A stretch of DNA of 64,000 nucleotides, taken from NCBI GenBank assembly GCA_913019975.1, contig CAJWBH010000009.1, positions 1-64,000 of the forward strand. Reading direction: 5' to 3'. The DNA comes from Thalassolituus maritimus. GTDB lineage: Bacteria; Pseudomonadota; Gammaproteobacteria; Pseudomonadales; Oceanobacteraceae. Below the pieces are notes generated by a model. The model saw only the letters and a list, made by a program, of their open reading frames with translations. It did no database searches and was not told the origin of the DNA. Positions 50,407-59,875 of the stretch are shown piece by piece; within the stretch, counting starts at the first letter, position 1; every line of letters begins with the position of its first letter. Made by a program: the position numbers and the translations under genes.

Positions 50407-51258
50407 TTAGCCAGCCCGGTACGCTTCAATTTCGGCTTTCCACTTTTCGACCAATGCACGATTGTCGTGGTCTTCAGGGTGGAAGTCTTCGCGATAGAAA
50501 TCTTTGAATGGCGCTTTGATGCAGGTGAACATGCCGTCTTCACCAAAGAGCATGCCCCAGGCTTCCTTGATCTGAACCCAGCTGGGCATCCGTCGAGCGG
50601 CCCACAGAAGGTAGATGGTGCGGCCAATGGTGAGGGTGGGAAACAGTACCGCAATGGCGCGCATGATACGCAGCAGAGTCTTACGCTGACCGCCGGTGGC
50701 CATGTACACATCAAACGCGACGGACTTATGTTCGATCTCTTCGATGGCGTGCCAGATCATCATATATTTAATGGAAGGGTGCATCCCCTCAAGCTGTTTG
50801 GGGTGAGTAAGTACATACTCAGCCACAATTGCAGTGATGTGCTCAAGGCACACTGTCGCCGCCAGACGTTCCCGTTTTGAACGTTTGGCATTGAGTAATG
50901 CGATGGCCTTTTCGACACGCTTTTCGATCTTCTGCGCTTTCCAGCCCAGCGATTCCAGCTTCTCATTGGCGAGTTTGTGCTGATTCGTGTGGTGGGCTTC
51001 CTGGCGGGTGAAGTCTTTGACGTTCTCTAATAGCTGCGGATCAGTCACACGGTCTTTGTAGTTGCGCACAGACTCTATAAACATCTGCTCGCCCGGCGGG
51101 AAGGTACCTGAGAGTACCGCTATGAAGGCAGTAAGGATCGGATTGCCACGGTACCAGTCCATGGTGTCGACCTGATCAAAGCTGAAGTCCATGCGGCGGA
51201 CTTCAATGCCATTGGTCGATTCTGTCTGGGACATGCTGATATCGGCGGTGGTACTCAT
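50407..51258 (-). CDS. metal-dependent hydrolase family protein (PF10118), copy 3
   Basis: 283 aa, a more distant paralogue of the pair at 23458-25156. The putative ligand segments persist: SGTFPPGEQMFIESVRNYKD, RQEAHHTNQHKLANEKLESL, LEHITAIVAEYVL and WHAIEEIEHKSVAFDVYMA. The GH19 gene converges on it. It is transcribed away from the MscS gene. The function is unknown. Confidence 0.8.
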   Translation of the reverse strand: MSTTADISMSQTESTNGIEVRRMDFSFDQVDTMDWYRGNPILTAFIAVLSGTFPPGEQMFIESVRNYKDRVTDPQLLENVKDFTRQEAHHTNQHKLANEKLESLGWKAQKIEKRVEKAIALLNAKRSKRERLAATVCLEHITAIVAEYVLTHPKQLEGMHPSIKYMMIWHAIEEIEHKSVAFDVYMATGGQRKTLLRIMRAIAVLFPTLTIGRTIYLLWAARRMPSWVQIKEAWGMLFGEDGMFTCIKAPFKDFYREDFHPEDHDNRALVEKWKAEIEAYRAG

Positions 51259-51423
51259 GGCCTTCTCCTGCGCAGATAGTTAAAGTCTCGTACCAGTTAT
51301 AGCCAAGATGGCAGCAGTGCCACAATGACTTAATAGCCTGAGACTAGCGGCAATATGGCCACTCAGGCTGAACCCAGCGCGGATTTTCTGGTCGATAACT
51401 TCATAATTTTGTTGGAGAAAACT

Positions 51424-52935
51424 ATGCGTTTACTGGCTGCGTGCCTGTTATTACTGTCGTCATCTTTGGTCTGGAGTGTACCTGCTTCTCCTGCATCATC
51501 CGGGGGCACGAGCGATGGTCAGGCGGTTGATCGTGAGGCCGTTAAGAATCTGATTGGCACGCTGGAGAGTGAAACAGAGCGGCAGGATCTGATTCAGAAG
51601 CTGGAACTGATGTTACAGGCAGAACCAGAGCCAGAGCCCGAGCTGGCTTCAGTTTTTGGTCTGGACGATACAGGTTCAGGCGTGCTGAGTGAATTTATGG
51701 CGCTGACAGATAGCTATGGCCTGCCTGAGAACATTGTGGGCGATGTGCTGGCGTTTGGTGTGACGACGTTGCTGGTTCTTCTGGGTATCTTCCTGAACGG
51801 GTATCTGAGCCGGTTCTTAGATAAACGCATGAGCCGTCTGCGTAGACGTTTACATTGGGATAAAGAGCGCTTCAGCTCAATCTTCACGATACAACGAGCT
51901 ATCGGTTATGCCGTGGGCCTGATTCTTGTTGGCTATGCGGCTCTCGATGTCGCAGCTGTGTACTTTGGTGAGGAGAGCATGACAGGGCTGGGGAGTCTGT
52001 TGGGCACCGTGCTGTCGGTTTCAGTTGCCGGGCTGGTGTTTGCTTCCATCTGGGAGGGTACCAATGCCTTATTGGAGTCGTTGATGTTCCGTCACGAACG
52101 ACTGAACAGCTCGCGCTTCCAGACTATCACTCCAATCATTCGCAATATTCTGCTAATCACGCTGTCGCTTCTCTCGGTGATGGTGATTCTCTCTGAAATA
52201 GGTATCAACATTATGCCGTTACTGGCTGGTGCTGGTGTTCTGGGTATTGCTGTGGGCTTTGGTGCTCAGACTCTGGTGAAGGATTTCCTGACCGGGCTGA
52301 CAGTGGTGTTTGAGGATCTGCTGCAAATTGGTGACGTCATCAAGATCAATGATCATTTTGGTCTGGTAGAAAAGATCACGCTGCGCAAGATTCAGATGCG
52401 TGACCTGGACGGTACTGTGCACACGATTCCATTCGGTGAAGTATCGATCATCTCGAACCTGACCAAAGACTTCAGCTACTACCTGATGGATGTGGGCGTA
52501 GCGTATCGTGAGAATACAGACGAAGTCGTTGCGATTATGCGCGAGGTTGATGAAGACCTGCGTTCAGACAAAGACTTCGAAGATCTGATTCTTGAGCCCC
52601 TTGAGGTGCTGGGTGTCGACCAGTTTGCTGACAGTGCCGTGATGATTAAGGCGCGGATCAAGACTAAGCCGATCCAGCAATGGAACGTAGGCCGTGAGTT
52701 TAACCGCCGGATGAAGATTGCCTTTGATGAGCGGAATATCGAGATTCCATTCCCACACCAGACTATTTACTTTGGTGAAGACAAGCAGGGCAAGGCACCG
52801 AACGCCAATGTTCGCTTGGTCGAGGAAGTGGAAAAACGTGCTGAAGAAGCTGCGGGTAAAGAGCGCGCACTTAAGGATGCAGGCGGCTCGGGTACACCAA
52901 GTGCCAGCTCCAGCTCAGACAGCGGCGATAGTTAA
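51424..52935 (+). CDS. MscS-family mechanosensitive ion channel
   Basis: 503 aa from ATG 51424 (GGAG upstream), with a signal peptide MRLLAACLLLLSSSLVWS; a longer upstream frame is not favoured. After an acidic periplasmic region come several membrane helices and the MscS pore and beta domain (LGIAVGFGAQTLVKDFLTGL, DVIKINDHFGLVEKITLRKI). The C-terminal tail is charged and Ser-rich. It releases solutes on hypo-osmotic shock. It sits near a BetT-like transporter, but on separate transcripts. Confidence 0.9.
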   Translation: MRLLAACLLLLSSSLVWSVPASPASSGGTSDGQAVDREAVKNLIGTLESETERQDLIQKLELMLQAEPEPEPELASVFGLDDTGSGVLSEFMALTDSYGLPENIVGDVLAFGVTTLLVLLGIFLNGYLSRFLDKRMSRLRRRLHWDKERFSSIFTIQRAIGYAVGLILVGYAALDVAAVYFGEESMTGLGSLLGTVLSVSVAGLVFASIWEGTNALLESLMFRHERLNSSRFQTITPIIRNILLITLSLLSVMVILSEIGINIMPLLAGAGVLGIAVGFGAQTLVKDFLTGLTVVFEDLLQIGDVIKINDHFGLVEKITLRKIQMRDLDGTVHTIPFGEVSIISNLTKDFSYYLMDVGVAYRENTDEVVAIMREVDEDLRSDKDFEDLILEPLEVLGVDQFADSAVMIKARIKTKPIQQWNVGREFNRRMKIAFDERNIEIPFPHQTIYFGEDKQGKAPNANVRLVEEVEKRAEEAAGKERALKDAGGSGTPSASSSSDSGDS

Positions 52936-52976
52936 GCCGCTGTCTGTGTAAAAACCTTAACAGAACCCTGAGTTGG

Positions 52977-53168
52977 TCAGCTGACCTTGGGTTCACGAGG
53001 ACCAAAGAAATACCATGCAATCAGGCCTGCGACAGGCAGTAGCAGGATTGCTGCAATCCAGGCCGCTTTTACGCCCAATGTGGTGCGTGCCTGCACGGTG
53101 TTAAGGATGGCGTAGATATCGCCAACCAGAATCAGAATGCCAAAAATACCACCCACTTCAATCACCAT
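52977..53168 (-). CDS. PLDc_N-like small membrane protein
   Basis: 63 aa with two membrane helices (VGGIFGILILVGDIYAILNT and AAWIAAILLLPVAGLIAWYF) ending FGPREP. This matches the phospholipase D N-terminal (cardiolipin synthase-like) domain found as a stand-alone peptide in many bacteria. The function is unknown. Confidence 0.75.
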   Translation of the reverse strand: MVIEVGGIFGILILVGDIYAILNTVQARTTLGVKAAWIAAILLLPVAGLIAWYFFGPREPKVS

Positions 53169-53234
53169 AGTGTCCCCCCTGTGAATCCCCCGGTAATAGC
53201 GGCAATGATCATATCATGCAGAGTGTTGCAGTTA

Positions 53235-54059
53235 TCAGAATCGTTTTCCGCTGGTGAGTTCAGTAATCACAGTACCCTGAAAAGGCGTTGCAGAAATCTC
53301 GTCGACGCGATTATTGATCCACTCTTCACATTGCTGATGAAGAAACTTAGTTGGTAAGTCTTTACTATCGAGCGGAGCACCTATAACGACAGTAATTGTG
53401 CCTGGGTAGCGTATCCAGTGGTGGTTCGGCCAGAAGTCTCCGGCGTTATGGGCAACCGGAATCACGGGTGCCTTGACGCGGCTGGCGAGCATACTGCCCC
53501 CCTTAGAAAACGCTTTGCGTGCGCCTGCGGGGACACGGCTTCCTTCGGGGAATATCAGTACATGAACGCCATTGTTCAGGCGTTGTGTTCCCTGCTTAAC
53601 GAGATCTTTGAGCGCTGTCGTGCGTTGTGTCCGGTCGATCGTAATAGGGCCCATCATGGCGAGGTACCAGCCAAAGATCGGAATACGCGTCAGCTCTTTT
53701 TTGATGACCTGAACCTGCGGCGGCAATAGTGCGGGCAGCATAAAGGTTTCCCAACTGCTTTGGTGCTTAGCCATAATAATCGAAGGCCGGGCGGGGAGTT
53801 CGCCCTCGTAGATGACGTTCCAACGCAGGCCCAGAATCAGGCGTGCAGACCAGACGCAGGCGATGCAGAAAGGTCGGCCAATAAGACGGTGCCGGGCAGG
53901 CAGGTCCATTAATGGCGAAATAATCAGAGCGGGAAGAATCCAGATCAGGGTGAGGAAGGTCATCCAGGCCATAAAAACGATGGTGCGGCAGGCGGCGAGT
54001 GATGTAGAGCGAGCGGTGGTCTCAGGCAATCGTTTACCCCTTCGGAGTGTGACTAGCAC
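53235..54059 (-). CDS. 1-acyl-sn-glycerol-3-phosphate acyltransferase
   Basis: 274 aa. PlsC-type lysophospholipid acyltransferase making phosphatidic acid. Motif I is HQSSWE (99-104) and motif III FPEGSR (170-175); an N-terminal hydrophobic helix anchors it in the membrane. The start used is GTG at 54057-54059; a shorter start in the Cys23-Met30 region is possible. In Pseudomonas this gene usually sits next to gmhB and glyQS; here betT intervenes. Confidence 0.88.
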   Translation of the reverse strand: MLVTLRRGKRLPETTARSTSLAACRTIVFMAWMTFLTLIWILPALIISPLMDLPARHRLIGRPFCIACVWSARLILGLRWNVIYEGELPARPSIIMAKHQSSWETFMLPALLPPQVQVIKKELTRIPIFGWYLAMMGPITIDRTQRTTALKDLVKQGTQRLNNGVHVLIFPEGSRVPAGARKAFSKGGSMLASRVKAPVIPVAHNAGDFWPNHHWIRYPGTITVVIGAPLDSKDLPTKFLHQQCEEWINNRVDEISATPFQGTVITELTSGKRF

Positions 54060-54190
54060 TGTATTCAGAGTACGGCGAAAGCCGCCTTCTGAAAAGTAGC
54101 GATTTGCTATCTGGCTCTGGCTTTGTCAGGGTTATAGAGGCACGCCGCGCTGAGACGGGGTGCGCTGGACCATACAAACCGGAGTGTTGA

Positions 54191-56179
54191 ATGAATCTCG
54201 AACGAAAAGGCCTTCAGGCAACGTTACTTATGCCTGTTGCTGTCCCCACCATTATTGCCGCGGCTCTGTTGATTATCGGCACGGTCAGTAACCCAGAAGC
54301 AGCGGGCAATCTGTTCAGCAGTATGCTGGGCTGGATTACCCAGACGTTTGGCTGGTTCTACATGTTAGCGGTGGCGATCTTTCTGATTTTTATTCTTGTG
54401 GTTGGCTTCAGCAGTTGGGGCAACATCCGATTGGGTTCTGATCATGCGGAACCCGAGTATTCGTTTCCGGCCTGGTTCGCAATGTTGTTCTCAGCAGGCT
54501 ACGGTATCGCACTGCTGTTCTTTGGTGTGGCTGAGCCCGTACTTCATTATTCGACGCCTCCGGCCGGTGCCGCAGAGACTGTGCCCGCGGCAAAAGAAGC
54601 CATGCAGATTGCCTATTTCCACTGGGGTCTCCATATCTGGGGGATCTACGGCCTGATGGGGTTAGTGCTGGCTTACTTCGCCTACAGGCATGGCCTTCCC
54701 TTATCTGTGCGTTCAGCGTTGTACCCACTCATTGGTGATCGCATTCATGGCTGGGCCGGGCATATCGTCGATACGTTCGCGGTGCTGGGGACTATGTTTG
54801 GCCTGGCAACGACGCTGGGGCTGTCGGTATCTCAGATCAATGCAGGCATCAATTATCTCTGGCCAGCGATACCGGTGAGCACGACTGTTCAGGTGATCGC
54901 CATTGCTGTGATTACTCTGGCTGCGACGGCTTCGGTGGTTGCGGGTATGGATAAGGGCATTAAGAACCTGTCGATGCTGAACATGGGGCTGGCAGTTTTT
55001 CTTATGGCCGTTGTTTTCGCCGTAGGTCCGAGCGTTCATATTCTTAATACCCTGTTGCAGAACACCGGTGCCTATCTGGGCGGCGTTGTCGAGCGCACCT
55101 TTAACATGCAGGCCTACACACACAGTGACTGGATTGGTAACTGGACGCTGTTTATCTTCGCCTGGACGATTGCCTGGGCGCCTTTTGTCGGCCTCTTTAT
55201 CGCTAAGATCAGCCGCGGACGTACGATTCGTCAGTTCGTGTTTGGTGTCCTGGCGGTACCGACGCTGTTTACATTCCTGTGGTTCGCTATCTTTGGCGAT
55301 ACGGCATTGCACCTGATTATGGAGCAGGGCAAAGAGGCGTTAATCGGCGAGGTTCAGTCCAATCATGCGGTGGCACTGTTTGAGTTTTATGATCGCCTGC
55401 CGATGTCGTTTTTCCTTTCGATCATCACCGTCTTCCTGATCATTACCTTCTTTGTCACCTCATCCGACTCGGGTTCTCTGGTGGTCGACTCACTGGCGTC
55501 GGGTGGTTTACTAGAGACTCCGGTCTGGCAACGAGTGTTCTGGGCTTTCCTTGAAGGGGGCATAGCGGCGGCCTTGTTGTTGGCTGGCGGTTTAAGTGCA
55601 TTGCAGACCATGACCATCGTGAGTGCATTACCATTCGGGATCATCATGCTGCTGGCCGTTGCCGGGCTCTGGCGGGCATTGGTCATCGAAGGTCATCGTG
55701 AGGGCTCTATCAATGCGATTACCCCAGTTCGCCCGCACAGCAATGGCGGAGACTGGCGCAAGCGCCTGAATGGTATGATGAAATTCCCCGGTGCTAACAA
55801 AGTCGAGAAATACATTGAGGGCGTTGTTACGCCCGCGCTGGAAGAAGTCAGTGAAGAGCTACGTTCTCACGGTTGGGATGTGCGTGTCAGTGGCGCGACG
55901 GGGGAAGTCTCCATGTCTCTCGTGAGAGAGGGCGTTGATGAGTTCTTTTATCAGGTCAAAGCCACCGAGCATGACGCGCCGGATTATCGGCCAGCGGGCG
56001 CAAAGTCGGCGACCTTCTGGCGTGCCGATGTTCACCTGAGTCATGGTTCGCTGGGTTACGATTTGTTTGGGTGCAGCAAAGAGGAAGTCATCCGCGACCT
56101 GGTGGATCACCTTGAGCAGTACCTAAACTTTATCGAGGCTGCGCCCGGCACCTTACCGTGGGAGCCGGTGAGCAACTAA
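54191..56179 (+). CDS. BCCT-family transporter, BetT-like
   Basis: 662 aa. About twelve membrane helices with the BCCT signature (FAWTIAWAPFVGLFIAKISR, FFVTSSDSGSLVVDSLA). A C-terminal cytosolic domain of about 130 aa (FFYQVKATEHDAPDYRP, LVDHLEQYLNF) is typical of BetT, the choline uptake protein, and is osmo-sensing in its relatives. Choline or betaine is the likely substrate. It overlaps gmhB by 4 bp, tail to tail. Confidence 0.88.
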   Translation: MNLERKGLQATLLMPVAVPTIIAAALLIIGTVSNPEAAGNLFSSMLGWITQTFGWFYMLAVAIFLIFILVVGFSSWGNIRLGSDHAEPEYSFPAWFAMLFSAGYGIALLFFGVAEPVLHYSTPPAGAAETVPAAKEAMQIAYFHWGLHIWGIYGLMGLVLAYFAYRHGLPLSVRSALYPLIGDRIHGWAGHIVDTFAVLGTMFGLATTLGLSVSQINAGINYLWPAIPVSTTVQVIAIAVITLAATASVVAGMDKGIKNLSMLNMGLAVFLMAVVFAVGPSVHILNTLLQNTGAYLGGVVERTFNMQAYTHSDWIGNWTLFIFAWTIAWAPFVGLFIAKISRGRTIRQFVFGVLAVPTLFTFLWFAIFGDTALHLIMEQGKEALIGEVQSNHAVALFEFYDRLPMSFFLSIITVFLIITFFVTSSDSGSLVVDSLASGGLLETPVWQRVFWAFLEGGIAAALLLAGGLSALQTMTIVSALPFGIIMLLAVAGLWRALVIEGHREGSINAITPVRPHSNGGDWRKRLNGMMKFPGANKVEKYIEGVVTPALEEVSEELRSHGWDVRVSGATGEVSMSLVREGVDEFFYQVKATEHDAPDYRPAGAKSATFWRADVHLSHGSLGYDLFGCSKEEVIRDLVDHLEQYLNFIEAAPGTLPWEPVSN

Positions 56180-56727
56180 GGTTGCTGGGCGATAAGCCAA
56201 TCAACAAACGTGGCCAGGTCCTCAAATACGGGGGCATCAGCCAACGTGGGGTGAGAGGTGAGTTTGTACTCACTTTTCTCGCCTTTGCCGGTTCTTACAA
56301 GCGCAGTTTTGCATCCTGCTGCAGCTCCAGCCTCCAGATCGCGTATCGAGTCACCGACTATCCAGGCACCTTCTGCCGAGACCTTAAGCGCATCTTCGAT
56401 CTGATGAATTAAACCAGGCAGTGGCTTGCGGCAGTCGCAGCCATCGTCCGGGCCATGCGGGCAAAACGCGATATGAGCAAACTCACCGCCCTCAGCCGCA
56501 GCGAGCCCCGTCATTTTGTCGTGCATGGCATCAAGATCAGCCTGAGAAAAATAGCCGCGTGCCAGACCACTCTGGTTCGTTGCGACAGCAACAGTGAAGT
56601 CGGCCTTGCAGAGTTTACCTACGGCTTCTGCGCTGCCCGGGATCGGCAGCCACTCATCAACGGACTTAACGTACGCATCGGAATCCTGATTCAGAACGCC
56701 ATCGCGGTCGAGGATGATGAGTTGCAT
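56176..56727 (-). CDS. gmhB: D-glycero-beta-D-manno-heptose 1,7-bisphosphate 7-phosphatase
   Basis: 183 aa, HAD superfamily. The DxD motif LDRDGVLNQDSD is at the N-terminus, followed by VATNQSGLARGYF and a zinc-binding CPHGPDDGCDCRKP. It makes heptose precursor for lipopolysaccharide. It is near glyQS, as in many relatives. Confidence 0.94.
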   Translation of the reverse strand: MQLIILDRDGVLNQDSDAYVKSVDEWLPIPGSAEAVGKLCKADFTVAVATNQSGLARGYFSQADLDAMHDKMTGLAAAEGGEFAHIAFCPHGPDDGCDCRKPLPGLIHQIEDALKVSAEGAWIVGDSIRDLEAGAAAGCKTALVRTGKGEKSEYKLTSHPTLADAPVFEDLATFVDWLIAQQP

Positions 56728-56942
56728 AGAGGGGCTCCGGGCTGTTGGAAAATAAAGCCCGAGTATAACGGAAGTCGTCAGGCTTCGGTGGCATTAGACA
56801 CTGGCGGCCACACGGGAGGGAGGGGCGTACTACTGTCGCCACTGTCATATCCCGACACCTGACATGCCTGAAATCTCAGGTATCCATCAAGACACCTCTG
56901 CTAATCTGGGTTTCCCAACACTTCCCATCACAATTAAGGACG

Positions 56943-58628
56943 ATGGATATGGATATAACAATGATAAAACGGCTTATGGCAGCGACCGTATGTGGCTCAG
57001 CATTGATGCTGGCAGCTTGCGGAGAATCCCCGAAAGAAAGCGTAGCAACCACCGATTCAACCAGGAATGGAACCTGTACAGGCACTTACCCAAGTTACTG
57101 GCAGGACCCGGCATTTCAGGATCAATGGGTCGGTCAGAAAACCAGCAACGTTCCCCCGGCTGACTGGACAGGCCCTGTGTATCAGCTGTCGGATGATTTC
57201 CCGCGCTCCCCGGTGGACGATGCGGCAAGTCAGAAATGGCGTGACAGCAAATTTGATGCGCTATTCGACGAAGGTACGTCTCAGGAAGAGAAAGCTAAGC
57301 TGGCGTACGACTACGGTTGGCTGGTGATGAAATATATTCAGGAGGGCAACGTTAACCAGAAAGATGCGGAAGACTGGGACGTGTGTAATAACAAGGTTCG
57401 TCCCTGGTACAACATTCCATTCCAGACCTACGATGCCATGAGCGGACGCGAGTTCACACACGGCCTGACACGAGAGGCGCCGGTAACGTTCTCAACACCC
57501 CAAGGCGATAAGCAAAGCACCATGTGGGCGGTGGGTTTCTTCAATGCCACGGCAGCTTATACATTGGGAACAGTGTGGCAGGCCGACGGCACCGCGAAAA
57601 TTCCGCAGGACGACGTCAGCTTTGACGAAGGCGCGGTAATCGGTAAGCCGCTTTTCAATACGCTCAGCCCTGATGTGCTGCCAGTGATGGAGAATCTTCC
57701 GAGCTGGAATGCCAATATCTCAGATCCAACGTTCTGCAGTTGCACACCTGCTAACGGTAAAGAGTGTACGTTGATTGAAGAGAGCGAGCAGTGCCCTCGC
57801 AGTACTACCGAGTGGGGTGACGTGACCTTGCTGCAATTCGACTTTGCTGTAAAAGACAGTCGTGCCAAAGGTACTGAGTGGGTGTTCGGTACCTTCGTTG
57901 CTGACGGTCAGCGTAAGGCGGATGTAGCAGACCCGTGGCAGCGTATTGCTCTGCTGGGTGTTATGTGGGGTAACGACACACCACCAGAAGGTCAGCTTGC
58001 GTATAACCATCCGGTCGACGTGAAGAAAAATGGCTTTAAACAGGAAGTTATTTTTTGGGATACCGTTGATGAGCTGAATAAATACGGTGGTGATGACGTC
58101 ATGAAGCAAATGGGGCATCTGGGCTGTAATTATCGCTTAAATGGCCCTGCGGATAATGCCAACAGCTCATGTATGTCCTGTCATGGAACGGCTTCTGTAC
58201 CAGACAAAAATCTGGTGACACCGCCACTTCTCTCGCAGTTCTCATCTCTGACCAAAGAATGTGTCACGCCAAATGCGGCTAACCCGGCTATTGGTAAAGA
58301 TCGCAGTGGTGCTGATGCAACAGTGAATAACGGTATCGGCTTTGCTGAAATAGACAGTATTTACTTCGCCAATACGCCAGCAGCTGAGCCATTTAATATG
58401 ACGGTTGAAACAGGCTCTGGCCCAGTTAACGTGATGGGCGATGGCGTACCGGCTTATGACAGCGGACGCAGCAGCTGGATTTCACTGGATTATTCATTGC
58501 AGCTTTCTATTTCGCTGACGCAGTGGATGCAATGGCAGGATCACAGCGATGATCCAATTGAGGGACGCATTCATATGAAAGAAATCCGACGCGGTTACCC
58601 AGCTGGAGTCGGGCATAAAGCGGAATAA
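56943..58628 (+). CDS. haem-binding lipoprotein of unknown function
   Basis: 561 aa. The signal peptide ends in a lipobox (ALMLAAC). A single CXXCH (SSCMSCHGTAS, near residue 412) suggests one covalent c-type haem. Other Cys pairs (FCSCTPANGKEC) may form disulphides. The chosen ATG has AAGGA upstream; ATG 56961 (MIKRLMAATVC) is an alternative. Not related by eye to the cytochrome of the apbE unit. A periplasmic redox role is inferred. Confidence 0.65.
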   Translation: MDMDITMIKRLMAATVCGSALMLAACGESPKESVATTDSTRNGTCTGTYPSYWQDPAFQDQWVGQKTSNVPPADWTGPVYQLSDDFPRSPVDDAASQKWRDSKFDALFDEGTSQEEKAKLAYDYGWLVMKYIQEGNVNQKDAEDWDVCNNKVRPWYNIPFQTYDAMSGREFTHGLTREAPVTFSTPQGDKQSTMWAVGFFNATAAYTLGTVWQADGTAKIPQDDVSFDEGAVIGKPLFNTLSPDVLPVMENLPSWNANISDPTFCSCTPANGKECTLIEESEQCPRSTTEWGDVTLLQFDFAVKDSRAKGTEWVFGTFVADGQRKADVADPWQRIALLGVMWGNDTPPEGQLAYNHPVDVKKNGFKQEVIFWDTVDELNKYGGDDVMKQMGHLGCNYRLNGPADNANSSCMSCHGTASVPDKNLVTPPLLSQFSSLTKECVTPNAANPAIGKDRSGADATVNNGIGFAEIDSIYFANTPAAEPFNMTVETGSGPVNVMGDGVPAYDSGRSSWISLDYSLQLSISLTQWMQWQDHSDDPIEGRIHMKEIRRGYPAGVGHKAE

Positions 58629-58646
58629 TTTAAGTACGTTGTAAAC

Positions 58647-58684
58647 AAAAAAGCCCGGCCATTGTTAATGGCCGGGCTTTTTTA
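58647..58684. terminator. bidirectional rho-independent terminator
   Basis: AAAAAAGCCCGGCCATT-GTT-AATGGCCGGGCTTTTTT lies between the convergent ends of the haem lipoprotein gene and the 386-aa gene. A-run and T-run on both sides let it serve both strands. Confidence 0.9.
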
Positions 58685-58694
58685 TTGTGATCAT

Positions 58695-59855
58695 TCAGGA
58701 AGCCCAATTCTGGTTGCCAGAACCGAAGGTCGAGGACATTGCACCTTTGAGGTTGCGTGCCATTCCGCATAGGCTGGCGGCTTTACCAGCAATAACGACG
58801 ACGCCACCGGCAATAGCCAGTGCAGAACCTAAGCCTGCTGGGCTTGAAGCCGCCAGCTCGACAAGTTTCTGCACACTTTCGACACCGGCTTCACCCGCAA
58901 AGTGAGCGCCAGCACCGGTGAAAGCAACCGCACCTGCCGCTTTGCCAATTTCTTTCAGAGCATCATTGCGAGCATCTGGATTATGTAAAACGTCGTTCTT
59001 ATTGAGGTTTACATCGACAAAACTCATACCGACGGACTTACAGATAGCTTCCAGATCTTTTTTACTGGTGTGACGTCCACGAGGATTGGAAAAGAAAACA
59101 TCCTGATTGGCCATGCCTTTCTGCGCAGTGATGATATCGCTGGCAACCGGGTTCGCTTTGATAAAGCGTAGTGCCTGTACGAATGTGCCACAGCCTTCCC
59201 CATGAATCAGCCACTTCATACTCTTGCTCTGCTTTTGCGCTTGCTGGATCATTGATACAAGGCTTTGAACATGCTCTTTGCTGGTGAATTCGTTGTTCAG
59301 CCAGAACAGGGAATAATGGTTGCCTCGCTGGCGAGCATCTGAGAGTGCGTTACTGCCTTTTATGTAGGCTTTTTCAATATGAACACCCATCATTCGCCCA
59401 GCCCGCTCTTTGTTTTCGAACTCTCCTGAAATAGCAGCAACATGAGCATTATTTGACCAAGCGTGATCTAAATCCATCGCGGTAGATGGGCTTGAACTTT
59501 CAGAAACTTCCCAGCTATCACCCTCCCATCTTGGCTTGTAAATACCCGGGGTTCTGGCTGAAATATGAGCGTCGTTTTTAAAGCTGATCAGGTTGATGAA
59601 TATATCTTTCCGATCAGCACTGGTCGTATACGAGAAGCTGAATGCACCTATGCTCGCTTTGGGAGCGACCGTTTTATCGCCAACGGCAAGGCGCAATACC
59701 GCCCTTAGTAATGTGGTTTCATAGTAGTTACCGACGTGGGAGTTCTTGATTGTCTCCCACGATGCTTTCTGACTTTCCGGAATATGCACATTGTGTGCGA
59801 TTCCAGATTCATGGCTGCTGAATATCTGAGCGTATCCTGCTTTAGTAACTGACAT
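58695..59855 (-). CDS. protein of unknown function with hydrophobic Gly/Ala-rich C-terminus
   Basis: 386 aa, no signal peptide. Residues about 1-290 form a soluble region with FWLNNEFTSKEHVQSLVSMI and an unusual IHGEGCGTFVQALRF, which recalls a nucleophile elbow but lacks the usual Ser. The last 80 residues contain two Gly/Ala-rich hydrophobic helices (AAGAVAFTGAGAHFAGEAG, GSALAIAGGVVVIAGKAASL). This resembles membrane-active effectors, but no family was recognised. It is 20 bp downstream of a second unknown gene. Confidence 0.6.
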   Translation of the reverse strand: MSVTKAGYAQIFSSHESGIAHNVHIPESQKASWETIKNSHVGNYYETTLLRAVLRLAVGDKTVAPKASIGAFSFSYTTSADRKDIFINLISFKNDAHISARTPGIYKPRWEGDSWEVSESSSPSTAMDLDHAWSNNAHVAAISGEFENKERAGRMMGVHIEKAYIKGSNALSDARQRGNHYSLFWLNNEFTSKEHVQSLVSMIQQAQKQSKSMKWLIHGEGCGTFVQALRFIKANPVASDIITAQKGMANQDVFFSNPRGRHTSKKDLEAICKSVGMSFVDVNLNKNDVLHNPDARNDALKEIGKAAGAVAFTGAGAHFAGEAGVESVQKLVELAASSPAGLGSALAIAGGVVVIAGKAASLCGMARNLKGAMSSTFGSGNQNWAS

Positions 59856-59875
59856 AACTACTCTCCGTGTAATGG

